From positions 58,073,949 to 58,137,948 of the forward strand of contig OY987298.1 of the NCBI GenBank assembly GCA_963920635.1: a stretch of 64,000 nucleotides of DNA, written 5' to 3'. The notes under the pieces are model-generated. The model searched no databases. It worked only from the letters and a program-made list of their open reading frames with translations, and was not told where the DNA came from. Within the stretch, counting starts at the first letter, position 1; each line of letters starts with the position of its first letter. Of the stretch, positions 1 through 11,948 are shown piece by piece. The stretch is from Pseudeuparius sepicola. Its lineage: Eukaryota; Arthropoda; Insecta; Coleoptera; Anthribidae. A program made the position numbers and the translations under genes.

Positions 1-720
1 ATGGGTAATTTTGTAACAATAGAAAAGCAACAAATGCAGAGTACCCAAAAATACAACAAAGAAGGGAGTGTACCAAAATTACCCAACTTGTCATTTTGTA
101 ATTCCTTGGAACTAGGCAATTTGTTATACAGTGTGTTCCTAAATTAAACAATGCCCATTATTCTGAAAATAAGACAAGTTAGTTGGCACCGAGTGTGAGA
201 ACAGTTCTTTATTGATTGCAGTCATCTGTGTTGATAATATGCTCGGCGAGGTAACCCAGTCTAATAAATATTAAATCATGTTTTTAGGAAAGGGCATATA
301 ATACATTCCTTCTATTTGTACTATTTACACTATATGAAGATAAAAAAATACTTAATACCTATAAAGCCCTAACGGGACTAATTTACTGTTGCAACTGCCA
401 ATAATAATTATAAATACACATCACACAAAAGATCGATAATAATTATCATTGTGATTTGATTGGGGTTTGAGATGTGTTAATATGTGAAGTATCTTCACAC
501 TTTGAGTGAGTAGGTACAATACGTGTCCCTATATTTATACAGGATCCTATTTTCATAGACAGACTGAGATTTTGTAGATTATACATTTTAGGACAAACAG
601 TTCCTATAGGCGTTGTGTGAAGGGATATAAGAGACGCTACCTCCATGTATCCATTGAATAAGAATACCTTAATCAATGATGTATCATAGCGAGTCTACAA
701 TCTCAACGCAGATAGATCCC
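1..720. other. AT-rich stretch, nothing recognised
   Basis: No coding sequence, RNA gene or terminal repeat was recognised. The only open frame of note, on the minus strand at 446-676, shows no domain and looks like chance. Confidence 0.4.
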
Positions 721-782
721 GTTCAATTGCTTTAGGACGACCTGAAACGGTTTCTTAGGTCGTCCTAGAGTAATTGACCAGG
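721..782. repeat. 62-bp hairpin
   Basis: Two arms of about 23 bp (left arm contains TAGGACGACCT, right arm AGGTCGTCCTA) pair around a 13-nt loop with three mismatches. No flanking direct repeat was found, so this may be a transposon relic or a chance foldback. Confidence 0.5.
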
Positions 783-870
783 ACTGAAATATCTGGAGGC
801 AGAAATTGGGCATCAGATGCGCCTCTTATCTCTTATTATTCCTTCCCTCAACGCTATAGATGGGTATATA

Positions 871-2424
871 AAGGGTGTCTCGTTTAAGAAACAACCTTAT
901 AACTTCTTTAATTTTTAACCGACCAGAACGAAATTTTTACCAAAGGTAGATCTCATTGTTGCCTACTTATTTCCAGAAAAACAGTTGCCCACTCCAAAGT
1001 CAAAGTCACCTGCGATGCCACAATTAATTGAGGCTAAAAATCCGAAAATCATTATTAGGCTTTTTAAAAAAAAATACTAAAAGAAGTTGTTCAGATACAG
1101 AATCGATTCAGGACCCTAAATCCAAAATTTTGCCAAAATCAAAAAAATATTAAATAATAGTTATTTATGTACCAAGGCACTGAAGTTCAACTTTTTATGA
1201 CTCGTGTGGAATTTAGTAAAATAAACATTTTTTTTTAATTCGGAAAAAAATGTTTTATTTGGCGAAGAAATAATCATAAGGGATCATCCGTCCATGGTTG
1301 GTTGACTTTGACGATTGCTCTATCTAGGTCAAGTATGAAGAGACACAACACTTTCTGACAGAAAATCCAAACTTCTGCTGGTTGTGCAGCCTCCATAAGA
1401 AATCTATTGATATTCAAACCTACTAAAATATTTATACTGAAAGATTGCGGTGCTATAGGTAACAATTCCGAATTTCTCAATGTGTACGAAAAGTTCAATC
1501 GGCCTTTATTGGCCGGGTTTTGAATATTTGGTCACTTTTGATGGGCGAGGGCTCCGCGACGTTTGATGTTTACATCTCGCCAAGGCCTACTTATTAAAAA
1601 AAATGGTACAATAATGGGCTATTTCAGTGCCGATTTCTGAGCTTTTAATGACGATTATGAGACACTTCACTGCCGATTTCAAGAAAAAAATTCCAAAAAT
1701 AGCAATTTAATAATTTCCTGCGTTTAGAAAAGTGTGTAATGGAAGTTTTGAAGGCAAGTTGTTTTCAGCAAGTAATCATTTTAAAATAAAATTAAAGCTA
1801 CAAAGCAATAGTTATTTATGCACCAAGGCACTGAAGTTCAACTTTTTATGACTCGTGTGGAATTTAGTTGCCGAGGCCTCTGGCCGAGGCGAAAAATAAT
1901 AATAAGGGATCACCCGTCCATGAACCGACTACGCGCGGCGTTGCTTGACTTTAACGTTTGCTCTACCTAGGTCAACGTATGACCAGACACGGCACTTACT
2001 GACAGAAAATCCAAACTGCTGCCTGTTGTGCTGCTGGGCTACTTCAGCGCCGATTTCTGAGCTTTTAATGACGATTTTGAGACACTTTACTGCCGATTTG
2101 AAGAAAATTTTATTTTTTCCATTTTTACTTATTTTTTTTTATTTAATATTTTTTTCATTCTGACAAAATTTTGGATTTAGGGTTCTGGATCGATTCTGAA
2201 CAACTTATTTCAGTACAATTTTTTTGAAAAAAATTCGTGATATGACTTTCGGATTTTTAGCTTTGATTGTGGCATCGCAGGTGGCTTTGACTTTGGAGAA
2301 GGCAACTTTTTTTTTAAATAAGTAGACAACAATGCCATCTATACCTTTGCTAAAAATTTCGTTCTGGTCGGATAAAAATTAAAGAAGTTATGAGGTTGTT
2401 TCACTCTTAAGTGAGACATTCTGT
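871..2424. mobile_element. TA-flanked foldback MITE with an internal duplication
   Basis: Arms of about 270 bp at 871-1145 and 2164-2424 are inverted copies: both hold the words AACGAAATTTTTA and TCAAAGTCA in opposite orientation. The ends read GGGTGTCTC and GAGACATTCTG next to TA, as in mariner-derived MITEs. The core holds two diverged direct copies of one segment, at about 1151-1700 and 1799-2150, both containing GGCACTGAAGTTCAAC. Related fragments occur at 34130-34330 and 36810-37160. No transposase is visible. Confidence 0.7.
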
Positions 2425-2477
2425 ATAAACCAGTAGTTTTCAAGATACAGAAATACGTAGGTACTTTCAAGAAAGAC

Positions 2478-2994
2478 AGTTAAAAGCAAAGCCCAATACG
2501 TATTTATTACATAGACGTAACTCATTGACGTAATAAGCGAGCAATGATCTAATACGTCAAGTTTCAAAAGTACAGTTAAAGCATGTTTTAAAACGTACCT
2601 AACGCTAAGACGCCCCCTGAAGATGACTTGAAGGTTATTTATATCCCTTTATTGGACATTTTTTGTTCCTCTCAAAATCGCCGAAAATAAGGTTTAAACG
2701 TTAAACATATTTTTTAAATGCAATTTCTAGTTGCTTCTTTACAGTTCTATGTTCGTCTATTCTATCGTATCTATATTCCTAGATTCTAATTACTCGGCTC
2801 ACAGTCGGCTGTTTCCGCACCAAGGTTTCGGCTCGATATCGCTGCGTCTCGAGTGTACGTACGAGTACGTATACGCAAGTTTACGTCAACCGTGAGTCCA
2901 CTCAAAGAACGTAAGTTCGAAAACTCTTTAACGCGCATGCGTAGCTGTCATTTCCTACGCCTACGTCTACGTATAGGGCTTTGCTTTAACTCTC
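2478..2994. mobile_element. Short inverted-repeat MITE
   Basis: The left end GTTAAAAGCAAAGCCCAATA is matched in reverse by TATAGGGCTTTGCTTTAAC at the right end. The interior is rich in ACGTA words. No clean target duplication was seen, so the exact ends are uncertain. Confidence 0.5.
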
Positions 2995-3379
2995 TAACAA
3001 TTATTATGTATGTAGTAATATAGTTCTTAAAAAACCAGGTATCCATAAAAACGGCCCATTTCGATACAACTGAATTTTAATTATTGCAAGATTTTATTTT
3101 TTAATTTTTAAAATACAGGTTACTTTCCTAGCTATTTTCTCGCATTTTTTTCTATACCAACAGAATAAATACACAATGTTTTTGATATATTGCAACGCCT
3201 ACTTTATTGTAAACAAGGATACCAGTTATTTTAAAAGATGTGTAAGTGTAGATGCACTTTTTGGCCGACGAGGTTGTTTAAGGACTGACAACGGCCCCTT
3301 GAAAGGACCTCCAAGGCAAAAATGGCCCTGTGTGTACGGTACACACAGTGTACCACGAGAGTAGTTTAATTTGTACAAA

Positions 3380-3800
3380 GACTCACAAAGTTAGCTTTAG
3401 GCTACGCATCTCGCTAGCTTGGTGGTGGTTATGACTGTCGAGAGAAGATGGCTCTTACCACTTACCGACAGTACGGAACCACGACTCGCGGTCTCTGATC
3501 CGGCGAATCCCACTCCTCAGGGTAGGTAGGTCCACTTCCTGATCCCCAACTACGGCAATACCTGCACAGTGGCCCATATAGGTCCGACGCAAACAAGGCT
3601 GACTAAAGAGCCGATTCCCTTGCAGCCATAACAGGAGGGAACCCCACCTGCTTCGGCCAAGGTGGCTATTAAACCGATGCCTTCGTTTCTGCAGGGCAGT
3701 GATTGAGGATCAAATGGTTGTTAAGAAGAGGACAACACTGATGCCCTGCTCTGGGGCTGCGTTGAATTTATACCCGCAATTCTGCTAAATCGGTCGGTGG
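3380..3800. other. GC-rich segment, possibly a LINE untranslated fragment
   Basis: This block is clearly more GC-rich than its neighbours and has no long open frame in any direction. Its composition resembles the untranslated part of a Jockey-like retroelement, but no reverse transcriptase or tail was found, so the identity is a guess. Confidence 0.25.
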
Positions 3801-3992
3801 ACTTTAGTTTGGAATTTTGGAACTTATTTTACTTATGAATTGTTCCTCTATCTTCATGATCTACCATCCCATTTATGTTTTGATTAAAATGTTTTCTAAA
3901 TATTCGCCTAATTGAGGTCGCCTCCAGGTGCCAAAGTAATTATTTTGGCGATTAAAATATAGACGGCTTTTTTTCACCTTTGTGACACTATA

Positions 3993-5924
3993 CAGGGTGG
4001 CCCATCGAAAACGTACCGCAAGGCATTACAGGATGGGAAAGAACTTTTCGGCAAAATCCAAAAACACGTCAAATTTGTTTGTCAGGGGGACACATTTTTA
4101 CGCAAAAAGCATAGTAAAACCTTCAACCCCCTAAGTAGGGGTGTCATCCCACAAATTTTTTCAAATGGGAAAGGGGGTCAAGTGATACCTCATTAGAAGG
4201 GGCTTGTCATTCCCTAATCGATCCACTCTTTTAGAAAATATGGAGCGTTGAAACTCCAACAATAATGTGTGACGAAAAATGTAAAAATCGATTCAATTTT
4301 ACTTTAAAACTTATTTATTAGTCAAGTAAATGATCGAATTGCTGTCCGCCAACGTGCATACAGTGCGGTAAAAGTTATTTTCAAACCGTTGTACATTCTG
4401 GAGCATTTGCGGTGTCACTTCGCGACATACGTTAATAATTCTTCTTTTCAACTCTTCTAATGTGTCTGCTGGTGTTTTGCAAACAAGGCTTTTTATGTGA
4501 CCCCACAAACAAAAATCGAAAGGACTTAAGTCGGGTGACCGAGGTGGCCATTCAATTGGGCCCCGTCGTCCTATCCATCGTCCTGGAAACGTGGCATTTA
4601 AATAATTGCGCACATTTTGGGAGTAATGCGGAGGAGCTCCGTCTTGTTGGAAAATCAGTTCCTGTTCATTGTATGCGGGGTCGTTCTCAATATTTGTTAG
4701 AGCTGGGTCGATGGCATTTTGTAGTAAATCCAAGTACATATCGCATGTTAAATTTCCAAGAAGGAAAAAAGGTCCTACAATGGAATTTCCAAAAATACCA
4801 GCCCACACATTTAACTTCTGGGGGCGTTGCGTGTGTGTCTCGTGGAAAATCCTTGGATTGGTATCAGGCCAGTAACGGAAATTGTGGCGATTCACTAAAC
4901 CATTTAGGAAGAAGGAACATTCGTCCGAAAAACACACATTAAATAGGAAATTACCATTGTTTAACGCTCGCTCACTCATAACTTTGCAAAATTGCAAGCG
5001 ACGATCAAAGTCGTCTTCATTTAGTTCTTGCACTAAGCGAATTTTATAAGGATGGAATTTGTATTTTTTTTAGTACCCGTTGGACACTAGTACGAGACAT
5101 ACCCGTCGCAATGGCCAATTGTCTTGTACCTACTTTAGCGTACTATCCACTGCAACTTGCCCCAATACTGCTATCTCCGTAGGTTCATTTAGTACCCTAT
5201 TTTTAAGCTGCCTCTTTTTGTTATGAACCGAACTTGTTTCGCGAAATTTTGTCACCAATTCGCGAACAATTTTTCCAGAGGTATGTTTGTCAGGATGCCG
5301 TTGGTTAAACAACTCCGCGACCCGATTTCCACATTCATCGTTTTTGAAAAAAAGCTCAATAATTTCCACTCTTTCTGCAATTGAATACACCATAATGATA
5401 AATTTTAAAGTCAACAATTTTTAAACGCTTGAACCACGACAGGTATCTAGCAACTACTTGACCCAATTTAAACGTGAAGAAAGAAACCCGATAATTTTTT
5501 ACTCACTAAAATGAGCCTAAAAAATCTGCAAATCGGCAAAAACAGCGAATTAATTTGAAGAAATTTATTTCAATGATACGAGATGTTTTAAAGTAAAATT
5601 GAATCGATTTTTGCATTTTTCGTCACACATTATTGTTGGAGTTTCAAGGCTCCATATTTTCTAAGAGTGGATCGATTTTCAAAAACTAAGCAGCACTGTA
5701 TAGGGAATGGTAAGCCCCTTCTAATGAGGTATCACTTGACCCCCTTTCCCATTTGAAAAAATTTGTGGGATGACATCCCTACTTAGGGGGTTGAAGGTTT
5801 TACTATGCTTTTTGCGTAAAAATGTGTCCCCCTAACAAACAAATTTGACGTGTTTTTGGATTTTGCCGAAAAGTTCTTTCCCACCCTGTAATGCCTTGGG
5901 GTACGTTTTCGATGGGCCACCCTG
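3993..5924. mobile_element. mariner-type element with long terminal inverted repeats
   Basis: The element begins CAGGGTGGCCCATCGAAAAC after TA and ends with the reverse complement before TA. The arms are long, about 310 bp each (3993-4302 and 5600-5924), which is unusual for mariner, whose repeats are normally about 30 bp. It carries one minus-strand transposase, now frameshifted. TA duplication and transposase type both point to the IS630-Tc1-mariner superfamily. Confidence 0.9.
4311..5417 (-). pseudogene. mariner-type transposase, frameshifted
   Basis: The enzyme would cut and paste its own element in the nucleus. The N-terminal part (5417-5130; likely true start at the second Met, MVYSIAERVEI) is a helix-turn-helix DNA-binding region. 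The C-terminal part (5033-4311) holds the DDD catalytic core: FSDECSFF, QQDGAPPHY and RSPDLSPFDFCLWG. By hand count 36 residues separate the second and third Asp. The two parts are joined by about 100 bp that encode the rest of the second helix-turn-helix (words LAIATGMSRTSVQRVL) but need two frame changes, one near 5130 and one in an A-run near 5065. The catalytic residues are kept, so the copy is young or the indels are assembly errors. Confidence 0.85.
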
Positions 5925-6505
5925 TATGTACGTATCCTCAATGACGTTTTGGCACTAAAAAAAAATTTTGGGGTCGATTTCAGTATAAACAATTTTTAGT
6001 CCTGAAGAAGTTCTCAAAGTAAGAGAGCAAGCTTGCATGGATAATAAGTACCTATGATGGTTTAGAATATTATAATAAACCTTGTTTCTGCTACAAAACC
6101 TGCTGCGATTTCTGATTCAAATATAATATATAATAGCGGTGGCCTTCGTTAAATTTTGCTAAGTAATAACCATATATAGATAAAAAAAAGTAATATTCGA
6201 AAGTGATATCAATAACATATTTAGGTAGCTTTATTTTAAAGGTTAGCCGTGGAAGAAGCGTAGTAATCAAATTGCGAGTTATGGTCATTACTCTTCTCGT
6301 CCGCTCGTTGAGTAATATAGGTAGGTACTTGGTACTTGGGCACTATATAATCCCGGTTTTAATTGATTTAATTTGTTAAAAATACGAACATACACTGTGT
6401 ACAGGGTGTCCCAAGGAACAATCCCAACCCCTCAACTCCAAGTTTTTGAGATACAGAAACAAAAGTTGTAACATATCGCAAACAGTTTTTTTGCGACCTA
6501 TACTA

Positions 6506-8114
6506 CACTCACCGGCACGAAAAACGGAGCACTTACAATTTTTATTTAACAAATGTGAAATTTTAATACTTTGCGATGGTTTATTATTATAATAAGTTAA
6601 ACGCAAACAACAACATGTTTTAAGTAATTTCTAATAACAATTGGGCGCTTTTTTTTAAATAAAAACTTTTGTTACAATTTAAAAAATTAGAACGATCAAC
6701 CCACATTGGTGTTGTGGCAAAATGTCCTTAAATGAATCAAAACTTAAACGATTTTTGAGCAAAAACTAATGAGGAGCATTTTTAATAACGGGTATTACCC
6801 CCGCGAGCTCGAATGATTGCATGCATTCTCCGTGGCATGCCTAAAATCAAATGGCGAATGTCCTCTTGAGGAATAAGGTCCCATTCCTTTAAAAGAGCTT
6901 GTTTCAACTGATTTATGGTTAAAGGAGCAGGAACACGACTTCGCATTCTTCGCCCAAGCATGTCCCAAACATGTGCAATCGGGTTCGCATCTGGAGTTTA
7001 ACGCTGGCCACTCCAAAACAGGAATGTTTACATCATTTAAATACTGTTGAGTGATTCTTGCGGTATGAGGTCTGGCATTATCATGCATCAGAAGAAAGTT
7101 ATTTCCAATAAAATCAACATACGGGACAACAAAATCTTGGAGAATTTCATCAATGTACCTGGCAGCAGTTAAGGAGCCTCTTGGAACGATGTACAACTCA
7201 GTGTGTGCCTCTAGAGAAATTCCAGCCCACACCATTACTGAACCTCCTTGGTATCCTACTCTAGGACTGAAGGTACATTCTGCAAAACGCTCTTGTGGTC
7301 TTCGCCATACTCTCTCGCGACCATCTGGAGATCGCAGGCTAAACCTGGACTCATCAGTAAATAAAATTCGCCCCCAATCATTTTCACCCCAGTGCTCATG
7401 ATTTCTGGCAAACCGAAGTCGCGCAACACGATGACGCCTAAGAAGCTCTGGACCTGTTGCAGGTCTACGACTGGTAAGATTGGCTTCTCCAAGTCTTCGT
7501 CTAACTGTACGTTCGCTTACATTGGTATTCCGAACATGATGAAGTCTATTTCTGATTTCTACAGCTGTAGCACGACGATCTCGTAGACTTTGCAAGAGGA
7601 TGAAGCGATCATCATGAGCGTTAGTTTTTCGTTGGGGACCAGTTCCAGGTCGTCTGGTGTAAGCTCTAGTTTCCAAAAAACGTGTATAAATACGGTGCAC
7701 AGTGCTATTGGATACGGCATATTCTTGGGCAACATATCGCTCAGTTCTTCCGTCTTGAAGAAACGCAACAATAGCAGCCGCTGTTTCAGGATTAACAGCC
7801 ATATTTTTACCTTAAATAAACGCAGTACAGCTTTGAACTGTTTCACTTCTTTAAACTCAGACTTGTCAAAACAATAAAAACAAAAGAAAAGTCATGGCCA
7901 ACTAAGACTTGTGTACTTTTTAATTTTTGGAAATTTTTATTCAAAACAGTCTAGTCTTGCTTTTCAAATACACGTTTAATTGTTGTTAGATATTACTTAA
8001 AACATGTTGTTGTTTGCTTTTAACTTATTATAATAATAAACCATTGCAAAGTATTAAAATTTTACATTTTTTAAATAAAAATTATAAGTGCTCCGTTTTT
8101 CGTGCCGGTGAGTG
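6506..8114. mobile_element. Tc1-type element
   Basis: Perfect terminal inverted repeats start CACTCACCGGCACGAAAAAC and are flanked by TA (6504-6505 and 8115-8116). The length of 1609 bp and a single minus-strand transposase are normal for Tc1. It has landed inside an older sequence beginning TACAGGGTGTCCCAAGG at 6402. Confidence 0.93.
6782..7802 (-). pseudogene. Tc1-type transposase with frameshift and lost catalytic Glu
   Basis: The reading frame opens MAVNPETAAAIVAFLQDG with two helix-turn-helix motifs in the first ~110 residues, then the DDE core: ILFTDESRFS and LLMHDNARPHTA are intact. One extra base near 6998 (minus-strand run TTAAAC) breaks the frame after VLEWPA. Past it, the expected C-terminus is readable (TPDANPIAHVWDMLG to the stop at 6782). 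The residue 35 positions after the second Asp, which should be the Glu of NPIEH, is Ala (codon GCA at 6974-6976). Full length would be about 340 residues, as usual for Tc1. The copy is therefore doubly dead, while its terminal repeats remain usable in trans. Confidence 0.9.
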
Positions 8115-8342
8115 TATGAATATACGAGGTGTTTCTGGAGGTAGAATTCAATTTCACCCGATGCAGAAAAAGTTGCACGTGGATTTACTACTGTTCTCCT
8201 GAGATCAAGTCCTCTTTTACTATGATCAAAATAGCAAACATGGATGATTTAAAGAAACAAAACATGATATATGTCAACTTAACGGCCCTCGTAAAATAAA
8301 CTAGACCCTATAGTCCGTCCACCAATTTTTAGCCATCCGGCA

Positions 8343-8365
8343 GAGGGCGCTATAATAGCGCCCTC
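8343..8365. repeat. Short perfect palindrome beside the hAT MITE
   Basis: GAGGGCGCTA and TAGCGCCCTC pair around a 3-nt loop, just outside the element that starts at 8378. No direct repeats flank it. Confidence 0.6.
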
Positions 8366-8377
8366 TTGATAGCCGCC

Positions 8378-9322
8378 AGAGCTGGGCAAACTACTTTTAA
8401 AAAAGTAGTTTAACTACACGATAATCTAACTATCGGGCCTAAAAAGGGGTTTAACTACTAACTACTAAGTAGTTTAACTACTAAGTAGTTAGTAGTTAAA
8501 ATGGTAACTAGGTACTTTTTTAACTACTTTGAAAAAACTTGGTAGTAAATAAATTAACCGCTACATTTTGGTACAGTGGTGAGTACAGTGATATACAGAG
8601 TGTCCCGAAATTAGACTTCCATAATTTAACAGCGCATTCTGCGACCCAAAAAATGAAAATAGTTCCTATAAACCTAGCCCTCGACATGGCCTCAAAAATG
8701 ACCCCTAAGGGGGCTATAGCCCCCAAAATGGACACTTTGGCAAAGGTTTTTTTATAAATATTTCCAGAACGAACAAAGATAAAATTCTGAAATTTGGTAT
8801 GTGATATAAATGTGACATTTGACATTTATCAAGATATATATAGTTTGGCATTCTTTAACATAGTCGTACAAAATGAGGGGGTCAAAGGATTAAAAATACT
8901 CCAAATTTTTTGTGTGTGCTCTTTCTCCACCTTTCTTACGAAATTATAAAAATTCATCACTCATTCCCAGAATGAGTAACGATAAAATAATTCTGAAATT
9001 TGGTAGGTATGTGATATTAATACATGCGAGATTTGACATTCACACAGGTCGAGATAGTTTGGCATTCTTCATCATAGGGGTCCAAAATCAGAGGCCAAGG
9101 GTACCCTAAATTTTTTTGTTTGCCTTTTTCATGACTCCTTAGTTTTTATGTGGTAGTTAACTACTTCTTCAACAAAATTTTTGAGTATTATACGGAATTA
9201 AAAATGTAGTTTATGGGTATAACTAATAACATGAAAAAAATAGTTTGAGTACAATTACTTTTCCTGAAAAAGTAATTAACTACGTAGTTAACTACAAAAG
9301 TAGTTAACTACTGCCCAGCTCT
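8378..9322. mobile_element. hAT-type MITE
   Basis: The ends AGAGCTGGGCAAACTACTTT and AGTAGTTAACTACTGCCCAG are inverted copies. Subterminal regions are packed with TAGTTAACTAC words on both sides. The 8-bp flanks TAGCCGCC (8370-8377) and GAGCCGCC (9323-9330) differ at one base, fitting the 8-bp duplication of hAT elements. No transposase is seen. Confidence 0.8.
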
Positions 9323-10037
9323 GAGCCGCCATTTTGGGTGCATTTGAGTGCATTCTAGAGAAAATCGAAATTTTTGGTGGCAACACAAAATGACATTTGA
9401 GAACAGCAACGTGCATTTGACATGATTCAAATTTAAAATATCCCTCTAAAATTCCGTATTGTAATTGGACACGTAACAGCCAATGACGAATGACGTGTGC
9501 GCCCAATATGGCCGACCTTTCGGTGGGACATATATATGTATGTATATATGTGGGACAAATGATTGTATTGGAAACGCAGTCCAGTTTATTTCACAAGGGC
9601 CGTAGTCAACTTTGAGAAAACGAACTGTCTAAATCGTTCAAACGATAAAGATGAAATTCTTTAATATCACAAAGGAATAAAGAGAGACAAGTAGTAATAT
9701 GTGGTGAGACATGCGCAGTACGAATAGAAGAGAAGTTTTATAAGGATATCCGAATAAAGCGCTTGAGAAGAGACTTAAGTAACCAGAAGAACTAAGTATA
9801 TACTATACTGACGCAGCTATAAATTGGTTGATTTAAGGCATATAGGCGGGTTTCTTAATAAATGTAACGGGAAAGTTCGCGCAACTTCTTATAACGGTTG
9901 CTTCTCCGCGACACTTATTATAAAACCAAAAATGTTATTTGGGTGGGGAGGTATTTCCGTTGTTATGAATTGATGAAAAATAAGTAGGTAGATATCACTG
10001 TATGTGGTGACATCTCAATTTGTGAGATTGTTTTATA
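9323..10037. other. No gene recognised
   Basis: Only an AT microsatellite-like patch near 9528-9552, bracketed by GTGGGACA direct repeats, stands out. No domain was found on either strand. Confidence 0.4.
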
Positions 10038-10203
10038 AGGCCACCTTCCACTTCAACTTTTTGCGGGAACTTTTTTTTTCTATCAACCAATCAATATTTT
10101 CTTCTGGGACATATATTTTAAGCAATCTGATTGGTTTACAAAAAAAGTTGAAGTGGAAGAAGGCGGCTCTTTCTCGGAATAAGGACCGTCCTTATTCCGA
10201 GAA
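10038..10203. repeat. Inverted repeat with an adjoining perfect palindrome
   Basis: ACCTTCCACTTCAACTTTTT near 10041 is mirrored by AAAAAGTTGAAGTGGAAG near 10142. Next to it, 10172-10203 is a palindrome with arms TCTCGGAATAAGGAC and GTCCTTATTCCGAGA. Neither has a clear target duplication. Confidence 0.6.
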
Positions 10204-10581
10204 TGGAGGGCCGCAGTCTGCTGTGCTCTCTTTTAAATGATTCCAAAATTTTATGTAGGTATAGAAAAGCTAAACCACAGACTTTCGAGTAATCAGATAA
10301 TTAATTATTTCTTAGGGACATGGTGACATGTGTCAAAAGAAGACTTCCTTTTCGGGCGAATATCTTGTAAAGAGATAAACATTGTGCATTTTATTTAATT
10401 TTACGTTAATATACATAGCGAAGCGAAGCTATATTTTTATTCTGTGGCTAAAGGCTCCTCATCAATGATGTCAGATACCTAAATCATCCAGTAAATTTGG
10501 GGTAATAATGCAATTCATTGGATAAGAATTTTTTTCATGAATATAGCAAGGTCTATTGAGTAGAGACCTTGCATCAATATA

Positions 10582-11749
10582 CAGGGTGTCCGGAAATTAC
10601 GTGCACATACGGAAGGGGGTAATTCTTTGGCCCATTTTAAGAAAAAGCTTTATATGAACGTATGTCGTAAACGTCCTAACTTTTGAGATACAGGGCGTTG
10701 AAGTTCATTTTTTTAAATTGAATTTTGGCTACATCTCCCGAAATAATCAAGCTGCTGAACTGAAATTTGGCACTGCTATGTTTTTGGGGATGGAGAATAA
10801 GCTGAAAATGTCAGTTTCTACGTGTCTCACAGATGGCGCCACTTGCGCTGTTTTGGATCGTGCTTTTACTCGTAACTTTTTTGAGGTTATCTTTTTGGTC
10901 TTGCAAATTTATCATTTTAGTGCACCTTTTTATTCTACAACAAAAAGGTACTCTTGCTTCATACGGATAAAATAAACCGTTTGCGTTGAAATTGGCAAAA
11001 TGTGCCCCAAAACACCTGTTGACTCCAATGTTCGAAACATACAATTTTCACCGACCACTTTCAAATGCTACAGATCAACTGCACCTTCAAAATGAAGAAA
11101 AAAATCCCTATGAAGAATGCACCAAAAATTATTCGCTTTCAAAATGGAAAGCATTGAATTTGACAAAATTTGAACACCCTATTTCCAGAAAATCAATGGT
11201 GTTTTGACCAATATCTATTTAGCATTTTTTTCTTCATTTTGAATGTACAGTTGATCTGTAACATTTGAAAGTAGTAGGTGAAAATTTTATTTTTCGAATA
11301 TTGAAGTCAACAGGTGTTTTGGGGCACGTTTTGGCAATTTAAACGCAAACGGTTGATTTGGGCATTATAGAACAAGAGTACCTTTTTGTTGCAGAATGAA
11401 AAGGTGCACTAAAATGATGGACCTGCGGGATCAAAAAGATAACCTCAAAAAAGTTACGCGTAAAAGCGTGATCAAAAAACAGCGCAAGTGGCGCCCTTTA
11501 TGAGATACTGTGAAATTGACATTTTCAGCTTATTCTCCATCCCCAAAAACATAGCAGTGCCCAATTTCAGTTCAGCAGCTTGATTATTTCGGGAGATGTA
11601 GCCAAAATTCAATTTAAAAAAATGAACTTCAACGCCCTGTATCTCAAAAGTTAGGACGTTTACGACATACGTTCATATGAAGTTTTTTTCTTAAAATGGG
11701 CCAAAGAATTACCCCCTTCTGTATGTGCACGTAATTTCCGGACACCCTG
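10582..11749. mobile_element. Foldback MITE of 1168 bp
   Basis: Ends CAGGGTGTCCGGAAATTACG and its reverse complement lie next to TA. The inverted arms run almost to the middle (about 10582-11080 and 11220-11749), so the whole element is close to one large hairpin. No transposase. The CAGGGTG ends and TA sites match the mariner-type elements here. Confidence 0.88.
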
Positions 11750-11948
11750 TATAATATAGGAAGCTTAAATCCGAGTTTTCGACCATCAACCCCTTGCAGG
11801 TTTTCCGCCATCTTTGGTAAATTAGTTTTTCGCGAATAACAGCTGTATTTTTAAGTTTGCCAACAAATATCCGACACCATTTTTGAAGGAAAAGATGGTG
11901 CTCTGCAAATTTGTGTTCTTAATATTTTCTTGAATTTTCCATATACCT

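Noticed and set aside
4460..4942. 160-codon plus-strand open frame
   Set aside because: It is the antisense shadow of the mariner-type transposase on the minus strand.
9528..9560. Direct repeats GTGGGACA around an AT stretch as an insertion
   Set aside because: The enclosed sequence is not a proper palindrome and looks like a TATATG microsatellite.
10172..10203. Palindrome TCTCGGAATAAGGAC as another scar
   Set aside because: No 7-8 bp direct repeat at any alignment of the ends.
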